Below, piece by piece: positions 1-9,067 of a stretch of 64,000 bases of DNA (its first letter is position 1; each line of letters starts with the position of its first letter). Source of the DNA: Maricaulis salignorans (GTDB taxonomy: Bacteria > Pseudomonadota > Alphaproteobacteria > Caulobacterales > Maricaulaceae); NCBI RefSeq assembly GCF_900103475.1, contig NZ_FNHG01000004.1:143105-207104 (forward strand), read 5' to 3'. A model generated the notes under the pieces. It was not told the DNA's origin. It worked only from the letters and a program-made list of their open reading frames with translations, and ran no database searches. A program made the position numbers and the translations under genes.

Positions 1-245
1 AGCCCGTAAGCAACCGCTGCCCGGCCACGATCCCGGAGCAATGCACACCCGACCAATCCTATCTTCTGCTGCCTGCTGCAAAGTACACGCTGACAGAGGA
101 CACCACACAGTATTACTGGGCAGTAGGCCTCCCCGTATCAAACGAAGGCATCGTCGATTTGACGGATCACCAGACAGAAGTCGAACTCACCGGCAACCTC
201 ACACCTCACATAGACGAGGTTCGCTCGTGGCTCTACGGCGACTAA
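1..245 (+). CDS. Unknown protein, C-terminal part (cut by window start)
   Basis: An open frame runs from the window edge (first full codon at base 3) to TAA at 243-245 and gives about 80 residues. The text is protein-like, for example KYTLTEDTTQYYWAVGLPV followed by a polar tail ending in VRSWLYGD, and has two early cysteines. Other frames here give Arg/His-rich nonsense. I do not recognise the family. The start lies outside the window. A repeat end (GATGGTGACAGGCACC) follows 45 bp after the stop. Confidence 0.5.
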   Translation, partial: PVSNRCPATIPEQCTPDQSYLLLPAAKYTLTEDTTQYYWAVGLPVSNEGIVDLTDHQTEVELTGNLTPHIDEVRSWLYGD

Positions 246-290
246 CCACAAGACGCCGCTTTTCACCTTCCTGACCAGCGCCCGCAGATA

Positions 291-306
291 GATGGTGACA
301 GGCACC
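291..306. repeat. Isolated copy of the GGTGACAGGCACC repeat end
   Basis: GATGGTGACAGGCACC matches the ends of the palindromic units found near 35 and 36 kb. No matching right end (GGTGCCTGTCACC) is seen in the next 300 bp, so this is a solo end. The rest of 246-589 holds the REP-like inverted repeat at 353-541 and no gene that I can support. Confidence 0.55.
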
Positions 307-352
307 ACTTCTTCCCAGGAATTAGTTGGGACAGATCTAAAAGTCTCACCCT

Positions 353-541
353 TGTCATCCCGGACGGATGCCCGGACGCGTCAGCGATCCGGGCGTAGAT
401 CCGGGACCCAGACGCCCGACGCTTGGCAAGTTTCGTGTCAGGCCGGCGAATTTTTTATCGTCCAGCCTAGATGAATTCGCGATGGTGGGTCTGGGTCCCG
501 GATCTGCGCCCCGCCTGCGCGGGGCATCCGTCCGGGATGAC
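353..541. repeat. REP-like inverted repeat pair (GTCATCCCGGACGGATGCCC type)
   Basis: The left half (353-411) starts TGTCATCCCGGACGGATGCC and ends GATCCGGGACCCAG. The right half (490-541) starts CTGGGTCCCGGATC and ends GGCATCCGTCCGGGATGAC, so the two are inverted copies around an 80-bp centre. Repeats of this GTCATCCCGGA...CCGGGACCCAG type are common between genes in Alphaproteobacteria. The element lies just downstream of the ycgN stop codon and could also act as a 3' RNA structure. Confidence 0.75.
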
Positions 542-589
542 ACGCGTTTTGATTTATTGAAGAAAATACGGCGCGGGAAAAGCGCAAAT

Positions 590-1048
590 CTACTCCTCCT
601 CATCCCCCTCGCCCGGCCACTCGACAATCCGGTCCTCCCAGTCCTCTGGATCCACCTCATCCTCGGAAATCACCTGGTTGCGGATCGACATCCCCGCTTC
701 ATGCACGCTCATCGGATCGCCCGACACCAGCGGGTGCCAGTCATAGAGGTCCTTGCCTTCGCCAATCAGGCGGTAGGCGCAGGTCTGGGGCATCCATTCC
801 AGTTCGGTGACGTTTCTCGGGGTCAGGATGACGCAGTCGGGGACGCGTTGCTTGCGGTTGGTGTAGTCGCCGCAGCGGCAGGTATCGGCGTTGAACAGGC
901 GGCAGGTGACGTCGGTGTGCAGGCGCAGGCCTGAATCCTCGTCTTCCAGCTGGATCAGGCAGCATTTGCCGCAGCCATCGCACAGGGATTCCCATTCGGG
1001 CTTGCTCAATTGCGACAATGTTTTCGTTTTCCAGAAGGGCTGTGTCAT
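590..1048 (-). CDS. ycgN: YcgN family cysteine cluster protein (UPF0260)
   Basis: A 152-residue cytosolic protein of the YcgN/UPF0260 family. The family signature is clear: Cys23, Cys26, Cys29 and Cys30 form CDGCGKCC, followed by Cys49, Cys57, Cys59, Cys72 and Cys90, a set likely to bind metal, probably Zn or Fe-S. An acidic tail ([12 protein letters not shown]...GEGDEEE) ends the protein. The length is normal for the family, whose biochemical role is not established. It diverges from the penicillin-binding protein gene at 1140, so the roughly 90-bp gap carries both promoters. A REP-like repeat lies just past the stop. Confidence 0.88.
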   Translation of the reverse strand: MTQPFWKTKTLSQLSKPEWESLCDGCGKCCLIQLEDEDSGLRLHTDVTCRLFNADTCRCGDYTNRKQRVPDCVILTPRNVTELEWMPQTCAYRLIGEGKDLYDWHPLVSGDPMSVHEAGMSIRNQVISEDEVDPEDWEDRIVEWPGEGDEEE

Positions 1049-1139
1049 GTCTATCGCCTGAATTTGGCCCAGTTTCCCGGGCCTAGGATTGCAGCAGACC
1101 GGCGTGTTAGGGCAGGTCTGGATTTTGGGTGGCTATAGC

Positions 1140-3125
1140 ATGTTCAACGAGCCGTATCGCGCCGATCACATGATGGAACGCGAACAGAGACAGCGGCGCA
1201 CGCTGATCATTGGTGCCAGTGTCACCGGTGCCAGCCTGCTCGGCATGCTGATTGCGGCATTGCTGGTGTGGGACTGGGCCTTTCATGATTTGCCCCCCGC
1301 GCCGGCTTCGGCGGCGGAATTATGGTCGGTGCGGCTGGAGCCTTCGGTGACGGTGCTCGACACGCATGGCGATGTGCTCGCCGTGCGCGGACCGCTCTAT
1401 GCGCGCGCCATTTCGCTCGATGCCCTGCCGCCCTATCTGCCGCAGGCCTTTCTGGCGATCGAGGACCAGCGCTTTTACGAGCATGGCGGGGTGGATTATC
1501 GCGGCGTGGCGCGGGCGCTGTGGACCAATCTGCGCGCCGGGCGCTCGGTGCAGGGCGGCTCGACCATCACCATGCAGCTGGTCAAGAATCTGATCCTGAC
1601 GCCGGACCGGCTCTTGCGGCGCAAGCTGCAGGAGGTTCGTCTCGCCTGGGCGCTGGAGGAGAATCTCACCAAGACCGAAATCCTCGAGCTCTATCTCAAC
1701 CGCATCTATCTCGGTGCCCGCGCCTTTGGCGTCGAGGCGGCCGCGCATCGCTATTTCTCCAAACCCGCCAGTGAGCTGACCCTGGCCGAGGCGGCGATGC
1801 TGGCAGCCTTGCCCAAGGCGCCCTCGCGGCTGGATCCGACGGTCAATCTGGCCGCCGCCCAGGCGCGCGCCGAACAAGTGCTGGCCGCGATGCTCGAGGC
1901 CGGTTTCATCAGTGCTGAAGAGCATGGCGAGGCGATCGCCAATCCCGGCGTGCCGGTGGCCGCCAGCCTCGATCCGCAGGCCGGTCTGACTTGGGGTTAT
2001 GTGTTTGACTATGCGGTGCTGGAAGCCGCCCGGCTGGTGCCCGACGACATACCCGACCTGGTGATCCGCACGACGATTGATCCGGACCTCACCCTGGCGG
2101 CACGGGAAAGCATTGCCGGCGTGCTCGATAGCGACGGCGCCGCGGTCAATGCCAGCGAGGCGGCGATTGTCCTGCTGGCGCCGGACGGGGCGATCCGCGC
2201 CTTTGCCGGCGGCCGCGATTACGGCATCAGCCAGTTCAACCGCGCCATCCAGGCCCAGCGCCAGCCCGGCTCGGCCTTCAAGCCGATCGTGTTTACCGCG
2301 GCGCTGGAAGCCGGTTACGACCCCTCCTCGGCGGTGTGGGATGAGCCGGTCGATCTGGAAGGCTGGGAGCCGCAGAATTTCGCCGGCGGATTTCGCGGTC
2401 TGGTGACCCTGCAGGAAGCCCTGCGGCGCTCGATCAATACGGTCGCGGCCCAGGTCGCCAGTGATGTCGGGCTGGGGCGGATTGTCGAGACCGGTCACCG
2501 GATGGGCATCCGCTCGACACTGCCGGAATTGCCAGCCATTGCGCTCGGGGCCGCCGAAGTCAATCTGCTCGAGCTGACGGCGGCCTATTCGGTCTTCCCG
2601 CGCGATGGCCAGCGCTTTGATCCCTGGTTCATCGAACGCATCACCAATTCGCGTGGCGACGTGTTGTACGAACATGCCGAGACGACGCCGGTCCGCGCGC
2701 TCGCGCCCGAGATTGCCCGGCCGATGTCCACCATGTTGCAGGATGTGGTCATATCGGGCACCGGCCGGCGTGCCATCCTGGCCGGCGGCCGCGGCGTTGG
2801 CGGCAAGACCGGCACCAGCCAGTCCTTCCGCGATGCCTGGTTCATCGGCTTCACCGCCGATTACACGGCCGGCGTCTGGGTCGGCAATGATGATGACAGT
2901 CCGATGAGCAATGTCACCGGCGGCGGTCTGCCGGCGACGATCTGGCAGCGCTATATGACACGCGTCCACCAGGGCATTGCGGTCCACGCCCTCAGCGCCC
3001 CGGCGCCGCGCTCACGCTCGGAACGCGAGGAAAGGCTGGCCGCCTTTTATTCCGACCTGTCCGATGCTTTCGACGCATTGCTCGCCGATCCATCCTCCGG
3101 CGCCGGCGATCCCAGGGAGCGCTGA
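1140..3125 (+). CDS. Class A penicillin-binding protein (PBP1A/1C type)
   Basis: A bifunctional peptidoglycan synthase of about 661 residues: glycosyltransferase then transpeptidase, anchored by one N-terminal membrane helix (about residues 22-45). The GT51 part has the catalytic glutamate at residue 108 in AIEDQRFYEHGG and the QGGSTITMQLVKN motif. The transpeptidase has Ser378 in QPGSAFKP, an SIN motif about 70 residues later and Lys556 in GGKTGTSQ, so both activities look intact. I start at ATG 1140 because an upstream ATG at 1089 would add 17 residues that look non-coding. There is no long C-terminal domain, so it is shorter than E. coli PBP1a/b. Its 3' end overlaps the channel gene on the other strand by 79 bp. 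Confidence 0.93.
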   Translation: MFNEPYRADHMMEREQRQRRTLIIGASVTGASLLGMLIAALLVWDWAFHDLPPAPASAAELWSVRLEPSVTVLDTHGDVLAVRGPLYARAISLDALPPYLPQAFLAIEDQRFYEHGGVDYRGVARALWTNLRAGRSVQGGSTITMQLVKNLILTPDRLLRRKLQEVRLAWALEENLTKTEILELYLNRIYLGARAFGVEAAAHRYFSKPASELTLAEAAMLAALPKAPSRLDPTVNLAAAQARAEQVLAAMLEAGFISAEEHGEAIANPGVPVAASLDPQAGLTWGYVFDYAVLEAARLVPDDIPDLVIRTTIDPDLTLAARESIAGVLDSDGAAVNASEAAIVLLAPDGAIRAFAGGRDYGISQFNRAIQAQRQPGSAFKPIVFTAALEAGYDPSSAVWDEPVDLEGWEPQNFAGGFRGLVTLQEALRRSINTVAAQVASDVGLGRIVETGHRMGIRSTLPELPAIALGAAEVNLLELTAAYSVFPRDGQRFDPWFIERITNSRGDVLYEHAETTPVRALAPEIARPMSTMLQDVVISGTGRRAILAGGRGVGGKTGTSQSFRDAWFIGFTADYTAGVWVGNDDDSPMSNVTGGGLPATIWQRYMTRVHQGIAVHALSAPAPRSRSEREERLAAFYSDLSDAFDALLADPSSGAGDPRER

Positions 3126-3928
3126 ACCAGAGCCGCCAGCTGCGCGATCTCACCGCGCAATCCGGCGATCTCGCTCTGCAGCTCGATCACATCCTCGCCG
3201 ACCTCGGCATCGCGCTCCTCTTCCGCGTCGAAATGCTTTGACTGCAGGCTGTCGACGATGATGGCGATGAAGAGGTTGAGGATGGCGAAACTGGTCAGGA
3301 CGATGAAAACCAGGAAAAACGCCCAGGCCCAGGGATGGAATTCCATCACCGGCAGCGCCAGATCCGTCGCCCAACCCTCCAGTGTCATCACCTGGAAGAG
3401 CGAGAAGGCGCTGTCCCCCAGCGTCCCGAAGCGATCCGGATTGGTCAGCGAGAAGAGTTTGGTCGCCATCACGGCGGAGACGTAAAACATCAGGGCGAGC
3501 ACGGCGATCACCGCGCCCATGCCGGGAATCGCATTGAGCAGGGCTTCGATCACCTTGCGCATTTGCGGCATCACCGAGAAGAGGCGGAAGGCGCGCAGGA
3601 TCCGCAAGGAGCGCAGGACCGAAAAACTGCCCGCCATCGGCACGACGGAGACCAGGATCACGACCAGGTCGAACCAGTTCCAGCCGGAGGTGAAAAAGCG
3701 CAGCCGATAGGCGATCAGTTTGAGAAAAAGCTCGACCAGGAAGACCGCGACGACAATCCGGTCAATCAAGGGCAGGATCGCGGTAAACCAGGGCGGGTCG
3801 AACGGCAGGGTGACCAGACCCAGGGTGGCGGCGTTCAGCAGGATCACCGCCATGATCGAATTTCGGAAGCCGGCGCTTTCTACAAAAGCGGTCAGCCGCG
3901 CGCGAACGCCGTGAGAAGTCGATGTCAT
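3047..3928 (-). CDS. Voltage-gated cation channel, bacterial single-domain (BacNaV-like)
   Basis: A 293-residue six-helix channel subunit expected to form homotetramers in the inner membrane. S1-S3 lie within residues 23-100. S4 has the voltage-sensor pattern with Arg106, Arg109, Arg112 and Arg115, each three residues apart. S5, pore loop and S6 follow, with selectivity-filter region TLEGWA at 182-187. NaChBac and relatives usually have TLESWA/S, so Gly replaces the usual Ser. A cytosolic C-terminal helix (about 245-270) resembles the coiled coil that assembles such channels. It is likely Na+-selective, perhaps with altered Ca2+ permeation. It is convergent with the penicillin-binding protein gene, and the two coding regions overlap by 79 bp. 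Confidence 0.87.
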   Translation of the reverse strand: MTSTSHGVRARLTAFVESAGFRNSIMAVILLNAATLGLVTLPFDPPWFTAILPLIDRIVVAVFLVELFLKLIAYRLRFFTSGWNWFDLVVILVSVVPMAGSFSVLRSLRILRAFRLFSVMPQMRKVIEALLNAIPGMGAVIAVLALMFYVSAVMATKLFSLTNPDRFGTLGDSAFSLFQVMTLEGWATDLALPVMEFHPWAWAFFLVFIVLTSFAILNLFIAIIVDSLQSKHFDAEEERDAEVGEDVIELQSEIAGLRGEIAQLAALVQRSLGSPAPEDGSASNASKASDRSE

Positions 3929-4314
3929 AGCGCCACCCGATTGCTGCCTTCTGGTAACGCCCCCGGGGGCGCTGTCAACTGTGATTTGAGCCTGTTACCA
4001 CAGCCGGGATTGATCAGCTACGGGCACAGAACCGGGCCAATTCCGTCGCTGCATAAAAAATACACCACCCCTTCGGCGAACCGCCCTCGCGCATCACAAG
4101 CGCAAAAATTACGGCCAACTCCGCGCGAAAAATGATCTTAACCCGCTAATTTCGCGCAATCTTTTCTCGTCACGCCCCGCGACGAGCTTGAACCATTAAC
4201 GGGTCTGTCCGCGCCGGCACCGGGGCTGGCGACCCGGCCAGCAATCGCCATTAGGTGGCCCTTAACAACAAACTGTCCCTATTGAAGACCTCGAAGGGCA
4301 GGGGCTCATCCTTT
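3929..4314. other. Intergenic region between channel gene and GGDEF-EAL gene
   Basis: About 385 bp with no gene that I can support. It must hold the promoters of both divergent neighbours. A 14-bp perfect palindrome CGCCCCCGGGGGCG lies at 3958-3971. Two TTAAC-type half sites (ATCTTAACCC near 4136 and CCATTAACGG near 4193) could be CtrA half sites but do not form a full TTAA-N7-TTAA box. Confidence 0.4.
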
Positions 4315-6336
4315 ATGGCAGGCAGGCAAACAATTCGCGGTGACCAGGTCTCCGGCGCCCCCCGGCCCGCCTCGGGCAGGATGGACCGGGAGATGGCCAT
4401 CGCCTTCCGCCCGGTCGTACGCGGCTTCCTGATCGCGCTCTGTCTGTATTACAGCCTGCTCACACTATCCTATCTCATCTTCCCGCCGACCGATTACCCC
4501 ATGTGGGAATATGCCGGGATGCTGGTGCTGATCGGTGGCTCGGCCGCGGCGTCCGGCGTGATGCACCACACCAGCCGCAGGGCTTGCCGGCGCATCATGA
4601 TCGAGCTGTACAGCCTCGCGGCCAGCGCGATTGTGCTGGTCAATGTCATGGTCGTAATGGCGTTGCATTTCCAGGCCGAGAACCTGATCTACTTCATCCT
4701 GGCGATGCCGGTTTTCGCGACAGCCTGCGTCAGCATGCGCAGCATGATCCCCAGCGTCGTTGTCACGGTTGCCACGATGATGATTTTCATCAGTATCAAG
4801 GTTCCCGACATGCTGGTGCAGTATCTCTTCCTCGCCATGGCCGCGGGATTCGCCGCCATTGGCATGGCCACCCTGATGCGTGGCACAGTGCGCCGGGCGG
4901 TCCATGCGCGGCTCGAGGCCGATGAGAACCGGGCCCTGGCCGAAGCGCAGACATCGAAGGCCGAGACCCTCGCCCACCAGGCTCGTGAGCTGGCCGAACA
5001 CGACTCGCTGACCGGTCTGGCGAACCGTTTCAGCTTCTTCAACGCCTTCGGCACCGCGCTCGCGAGCAATCGATCAGGCAGTTCGGTGACCGTGCTGGCC
5101 TTGGTCGATCTGGACGGCTTCAAACCCATTAATGACACTTATGGTCATTCCGCCGGCGACATGCTGCTCGGTTCTGTGGCGAAGCGCATCAAGGCCGCCG
5201 TCCCGCGGCGCAGCACGGTCGCGCGCCTTGGTGGCGACGAGTTTGCCATTCTGGTGCGCCGCGACCTGCTCCGGACCAGTGTCGAGCAGTTCGGCCGCGC
5301 GCTATGCGAGGCCATCGGGCAACCATACACACTCGACTCCGTCACCGCCAATCTCACCGCTTCGATTGGCCTGGTCGAGTGTGAGCACGGCACGCTGTCG
5401 ATCCGGCAATTGATGGAGCGTGGCGATTACGCTCTGGACCAGGCGAAGAAGACCGCGCGCGGCGAAGCCATCCTGTTCACGCCGCGCCATGAACGCGAAA
5501 TGCAGAGCATGGGCCAGGTTGACCAGGCCTTGCGTGCCGCCGATCTGGAGACAGAACTTCAGGTCTTCCTGCAACCGCAATTCGACCTCGAGCTCAACCG
5601 GACCTACGGGTTCGAAGCCCTGGCCCGCTGGAATAGCGCCACCCTGGGACCGGTGAGTCCCGAACAGTTCATCCGCGTTGCCGAAACCTCGGGCCTGATC
5701 CGGAAAATCACCCAGATCCTGTTGCGCAAGACACTGCATCTGGTGACGAGTTGGCCGGAGCACCTCCACGTCTCCTTCAATCTGTCCGGTCATGACCTGA
5801 TGTCACCCGTCTCGGTCAGCGACATCCTCGACCTGGTCAAACAGAGCGGAATCGACCCGGCCCGTATCGAGTTCGAGATCACTGAAACGGCAATGATGTC
5901 GGATATCGACCAGGCCCGCCGTTCGATTGAGCGCATCGCGGCCCTCGGCTGCCGACTCGCGCTCGATGATTTCGGTTCCGGCTATTCCAGCTTCAGCTAT
6001 CTGCACCAATTGCCCGTCAGCAAGATCAAGATTGACCGCTCCTTCGTCGTCCCACTGTTGAAGGACGCATCGGCGAGCAAGATCATCCAGACCATCATCA
6101 ATCTGGGCCGGTCCCTCGATCTGGATTGCGTTGTCGAGGGGGTCGAATCCATCGCCGAGCTGGACATACTCAAGGGCATGCACGCGCGTTTTATCCAGGG
6201 CTATATCTTTGGCAAGCCAATGGAGGCCAAGGGCGTTCTTCCCTATCTCGCGGCCGAGGCCCGCGCCACCGACCGTCCCGCGCAAGCGGCGCCGGCCAAA
6301 CTCTCCATCGTCAAACGCCCAATCCGCAAGGCCTGA
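4315..6336 (+). CDS. GGDEF-EAL cyclic di-GMP enzyme with N-terminal membrane domain
   Basis: A 673-residue protein for cyclic di-GMP turnover at the inner membrane. Several hydrophobic helices (about residues 30-190) are followed by a short helical linker, a GGDEF domain with intact GGDEF at 306-310, and an EAL domain with intact EAL at 434-436 and DDFGSGYSS further on. Both catalytic signatures are present, so it could be bifunctional. The inhibitory I-site RxxD expected five residues before GGDEF is absent (PRRS instead). I prefer ATG 4315 because AGGGGC lies about 10 nt upstream. A GTG at 4255 would add 20 residues but has no ribosome binding site. The sensory input is not recognisable. 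Confidence 0.9.
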   Translation: MAGRQTIRGDQVSGAPRPASGRMDREMAIAFRPVVRGFLIALCLYYSLLTLSYLIFPPTDYPMWEYAGMLVLIGGSAAASGVMHHTSRRACRRIMIELYSLAASAIVLVNVMVVMALHFQAENLIYFILAMPVFATACVSMRSMIPSVVVTVATMMIFISIKVPDMLVQYLFLAMAAGFAAIGMATLMRGTVRRAVHARLEADENRALAEAQTSKAETLAHQARELAEHDSLTGLANRFSFFNAFGTALASNRSGSSVTVLALVDLDGFKPINDTYGHSAGDMLLGSVAKRIKAAVPRRSTVARLGGDEFAILVRRDLLRTSVEQFGRALCEAIGQPYTLDSVTANLTASIGLVECEHGTLSIRQLMERGDYALDQAKKTARGEAILFTPRHEREMQSMGQVDQALRAADLETELQVFLQPQFDLELNRTYGFEALARWNSATLGPVSPEQFIRVAETSGLIRKITQILLRKTLHLVTSWPEHLHVSFNLSGHDLMSPVSVSDILDLVKQSGIDPARIEFEITETAMMSDIDQARRSIERIAALGCRLALDDFGSGYSSFSYLHQLPVSKIKIDRSFVVPLLKDASASKIIQTIINLGRSLDLDCVVEGVESIAELDILKGMHARFIQGYIFGKPMEAKGVLPYLAAEARATDRPAQAAPAKLSIVKRPIRKA

Positions 6337-6397
6337 GCCAGAAGCGCCAGCTGGCACCGGCAAGCATTTGTTAGGGCCGCAGCAGCACACTGCCCCC

Positions 6398-6784
6398 ATG
6401 CACCTCAGTCACACCCTCATCCTGACCATACTGGCTTGCGGCCTGACCGCGGCACCCGCCCGCGCCGGTGACAGATTGACCGGCTGGACCCGGGTCGGCT
6501 CGGTTTATGAGCGTGTCAGCCTGACAGAAGGCAATCAGGCCATGTGCGCTTCCCTGTGCGATGAGCAATCACAATGCCGTTCATGGGTCTGGACCCCGCC
6601 GGGACTGGAGGGCGTCGACGGCCAGTGCACCCTGCTGGCATCGACACCGGCACCCCGGCGCGCACCACAGCGAGTTACAGGCCTTGCCAGCGATATCGCG
6701 GCACAGATCGAGGCCGCCAGCGAACGTCGCCCGAGCGCGCGCGAAATCGCCGCCTTGCAGGCGACCCTGCCCGGTCCACACTGA
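6398..6784 (+). CDS. Small secreted PAN/Apple-type protein
   Basis: A 128-residue protein with a signal peptide (hydrophobic to about residue 22, cleavage after ARA). The mature part has four cysteines in the spacing of a PAN/Apple fold (AMCASLCDEQSQCRSW, then C about 20 residues later), a small disulfide-bonded binding domain. ATG 6398 is chosen because it begins the signal peptide; longer in-frame reading runs into the upstream gene. It lies 61 bp after the GGDEF-EAL gene. The ligand is unknown. Confidence 0.7.
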   Translation: MHLSHTLILTILACGLTAAPARAGDRLTGWTRVGSVYERVSLTEGNQAMCASLCDEQSQCRSWVWTPPGLEGVDGQCTLLASTPAPRRAPQRVTGLASDIAAQIEAASERRPSAREIAALQATLPGPH

Positions 6785-6888
6785 CATGCAGCCTCCGACC
6801 TGCACAATTTGATCGGTCGCGAACAGGATTCTTTTACCTACCGCTGGCATCATCACCCTGGACCATCCGGCAACGACACCGAAAGAGT

Positions 6889-7977
6889 ATGTTCATGGCC
6901 GTCATCAGCAAGTTGAACAGCCTGCTCGAATTGGCGAAAGAGCGCTCCAGTGATCGCCGTCGCACCCTGCTGCGCGAGGTCACCGACATGTTTTTTGACG
7001 AGCCGCCGGAACGCGATACGCCGGTCTCGCAGGAGTTTGATGACGTGCTCAGCGCGCTGGCGGAACAAACCGCACAGGGCGCGCGCGCCGAACTCGCCGA
7101 GCGTTTTGCCGATACCCCGCTGGCGCCTCGCGGCATGCTGCTCAAGCTTGCGCGTGACGCGATCGAAGTCGCTGCACCGATACTGGCGCGCTCGACCGCA
7201 TTGAGCGAAGCGGAACTCCTGTCGATCGCCGAGCAGGGCGCACAGCCGCAGCTCAAAGCAATCTCCCAGCGCGAACTGGTTTCCGAACGCCTGTCCGATA
7301 CGATCGTCCGCCGCGGCGATGACGAAACCGTCGCCGTCCTGATCCGCAATGATGGTGCCCAATTATCGCGCGCCAGCTTCGAGACGGTTGCCGAACGGGC
7401 CGAGCACTCAAGAATTCTCCAGGCTCCAGTGGTCAACCGCAAGGACACCCCGGCCGATCTGCTCGGCGATTTGATGCTGACGGTGGAAAATCATCTGCGC
7501 GATCACATCCTCGAGCGCTTTGACGGCATGGAGCCGGCGCTGGTCGAACAGGCGCTTGCCGCCTCCCACGCCCGGCTCAGCGAACGCATGAGCCAGGACC
7601 AGGATGTCGAGGAAGCCGAGAAATTCGTTCGCGGGATGGCGGTGCGCAAAATGCTCAATGGCGGCCTGCTGGCCCGCTTGCTGCGCGAACGAGAAATGAC
7701 GCGCTTCCACGTCGCGTTTGCGGAAATGACCGGGGTCGACCGCGTCGCGGCCCGCCGCGCCATCGACCAGGAATGCATCGACCCGCTGGCCCTGATCTGC
7801 CGCTCGGCCGGATTCGACAAGGCCCTGTTCGTGACCCTCGCGGTCTTGCGCAGTAATGCCACTGAGGACGCCTTCCGGGACGCCAAGGAACTCGGTCTGC
7901 TCTATGACCGGATCACGGTCGAAGACGCAGCGCGCGCCATGCGCTTCTGGCGCATGCGCCGGGATGTCGCCGCCTAG
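6889..7977 (+). CDS. DUF2336 domain protein
   Basis: A 362-residue, all-helical soluble protein of the DUF2336 family, which is common in Alphaproteobacteria and has no settled function. Repeated helical units with LARD, LSEAELLSIAEQG and LISERLSDTIVRRGDD-type text resemble HEAT-like repeats. ATG 6889 follows GAAAGAG; ATG 6895 is an alternative. A second DUF2336 protein lies at 28439-29530 on the other strand. No membrane segment or catalytic motif is seen. Confidence 0.8.
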   Translation: MFMAVISKLNSLLELAKERSSDRRRTLLREVTDMFFDEPPERDTPVSQEFDDVLSALAEQTAQGARAELAERFADTPLAPRGMLLKLARDAIEVAAPILARSTALSEAELLSIAEQGAQPQLKAISQRELVSERLSDTIVRRGDDETVAVLIRNDGAQLSRASFETVAERAEHSRILQAPVVNRKDTPADLLGDLMLTVENHLRDHILERFDGMEPALVEQALAASHARLSERMSQDQDVEEAEKFVRGMAVRKMLNGGLLARLLREREMTRFHVAFAEMTGVDRVAARRAIDQECIDPLALICRSAGFDKALFVTLAVLRSNATEDAFRDAKELGLLYDRITVEDAARAMRFWRMRRDVAA

Positions 7978-8064
7978 AGGCGGGACAGGACGGTCCCAAA
8001 TCCCTGCCATACCGGGTGCCGGCGCGTGTTAGGCTGAGCCTCATCCGCAATCAGGGAAACATGC

Positions 8065-9009
8065 ATGGACACCCCGCTCGACCGCTTCACTCAACTTGCT
8101 GCCAGCCTGCGCGATACCAAGCCCCGGCCCGACCAGCAGGCCGCCGCCTTCGCGGCGGTCGCGCTTGTCCATGCCGAACACCCCGCCACAAAGCTTGTTG
8201 CAGCCACCCGGACACATCATGAAAGCTTGAAGGCGGCGCTGGGCAGCTTCCAGGCTCCCAACGGCTCGATGCGCTGGGTCTATGCGGCGATGCTGGCAGC
8301 ACACGGCGTCGACACCGGACATTTCCTCGGCGCCCGCGAAGCCTTGCGGCAGGCGTGCGCGGCCTCGAAGACAGGCCGCTTGCATGCCGGCGGCGCCCGC
8401 GCGGCGCTCATCCTCAGCCTCGGTGAAGCCGGCCCCGATGTGGTGGACGCCTTTTACGCCATGAAGCGGGCCCTCCGCCCGCCCTGGTGGCGTTCGGATG
8501 ATTCCGTCACCGATACATTCGCCGCCGCACACGTGCTCGCTGGGAGCCGACCAGAGACGGTCGTCGACGCCCGGGCCCATGCCGAGGCCGTATTCGGCGC
8601 AGACCGCGGCACCCGGGGATACCGGCGCGATGGCGCCCGTCAATGCGTTCTGCTCGGCCAGGCACCGGAGATCGTGCTGTCGCGCTTTATCGCGCTTGAG
8701 GATGCGCGGCGCGCCGACCGTTTCCTGCGCGGACGCAGTGATCGCTCAATGACAATGGAATGGGCGGTCGCCGGCCGCACACCGGCAGATCTGACCCGGA
8801 TTTCCGACATGACGCGGACGATGCCGAAACCGCTGACATCGATCGGCTTTTGCCGCACCCGGTTGGCCAGCCTGATCGCGTTTGACGACCAGGCCCGCAA
8901 TCCGGCCGGCAGCGCCAGCGCGCTCGCCGCCGTGATCGCGGCCCAGGCGGCGATGATTGCCGCAATCACCGCGAGCAGTGTTGCCGCGACGTCAGCGGCC
9001 AGCAATTAG
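8065..9009 (+). CDS. Unknown helical protein, possibly membrane-anchored at C-terminus
   Basis: A 314-residue protein that I cannot assign to a named family. It is alpha-helical with many Ala/Arg residues and ends in an Ala-rich hydrophobic stretch (about residues 280-310) that may be a C-terminal membrane anchor. The start ATG follows CAGGGA. The codon choice matches the neighbours. It is convergent with mscS, 58 bp away. Confidence 0.6.
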   Translation: MDTPLDRFTQLAASLRDTKPRPDQQAAAFAAVALVHAEHPATKLVAATRTHHESLKAALGSFQAPNGSMRWVYAAMLAAHGVDTGHFLGAREALRQACAASKTGRLHAGGARAALILSLGEAGPDVVDAFYAMKRALRPPWWRSDDSVTDTFAAAHVLAGSRPETVVDARAHAEAVFGADRGTRGYRRDGARQCVLLGQAPEIVLSRFIALEDARRADRFLRGRSDRSMTMEWAVAGRTPADLTRISDMTRTMPKPLTSIGFCRTRLASLIAFDDQARNPAGSASALAAVIAAQAAMIAAITASSVAATSAASN

Positions 9010-9067
9010 ACCAGCGGACAGGATTGGCGAGGCCGCACGCCCGGCCCGGGAAAGCAGCGGGCTTCGA

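Noticed and set aside
1320..2987. Long open frame antisense to the penicillin-binding protein
   Set aside because: It is a by-product of GC-rich codon use: Arg/Gly/His-rich text with no domain, while the opposite strand has intact catalytic motifs.
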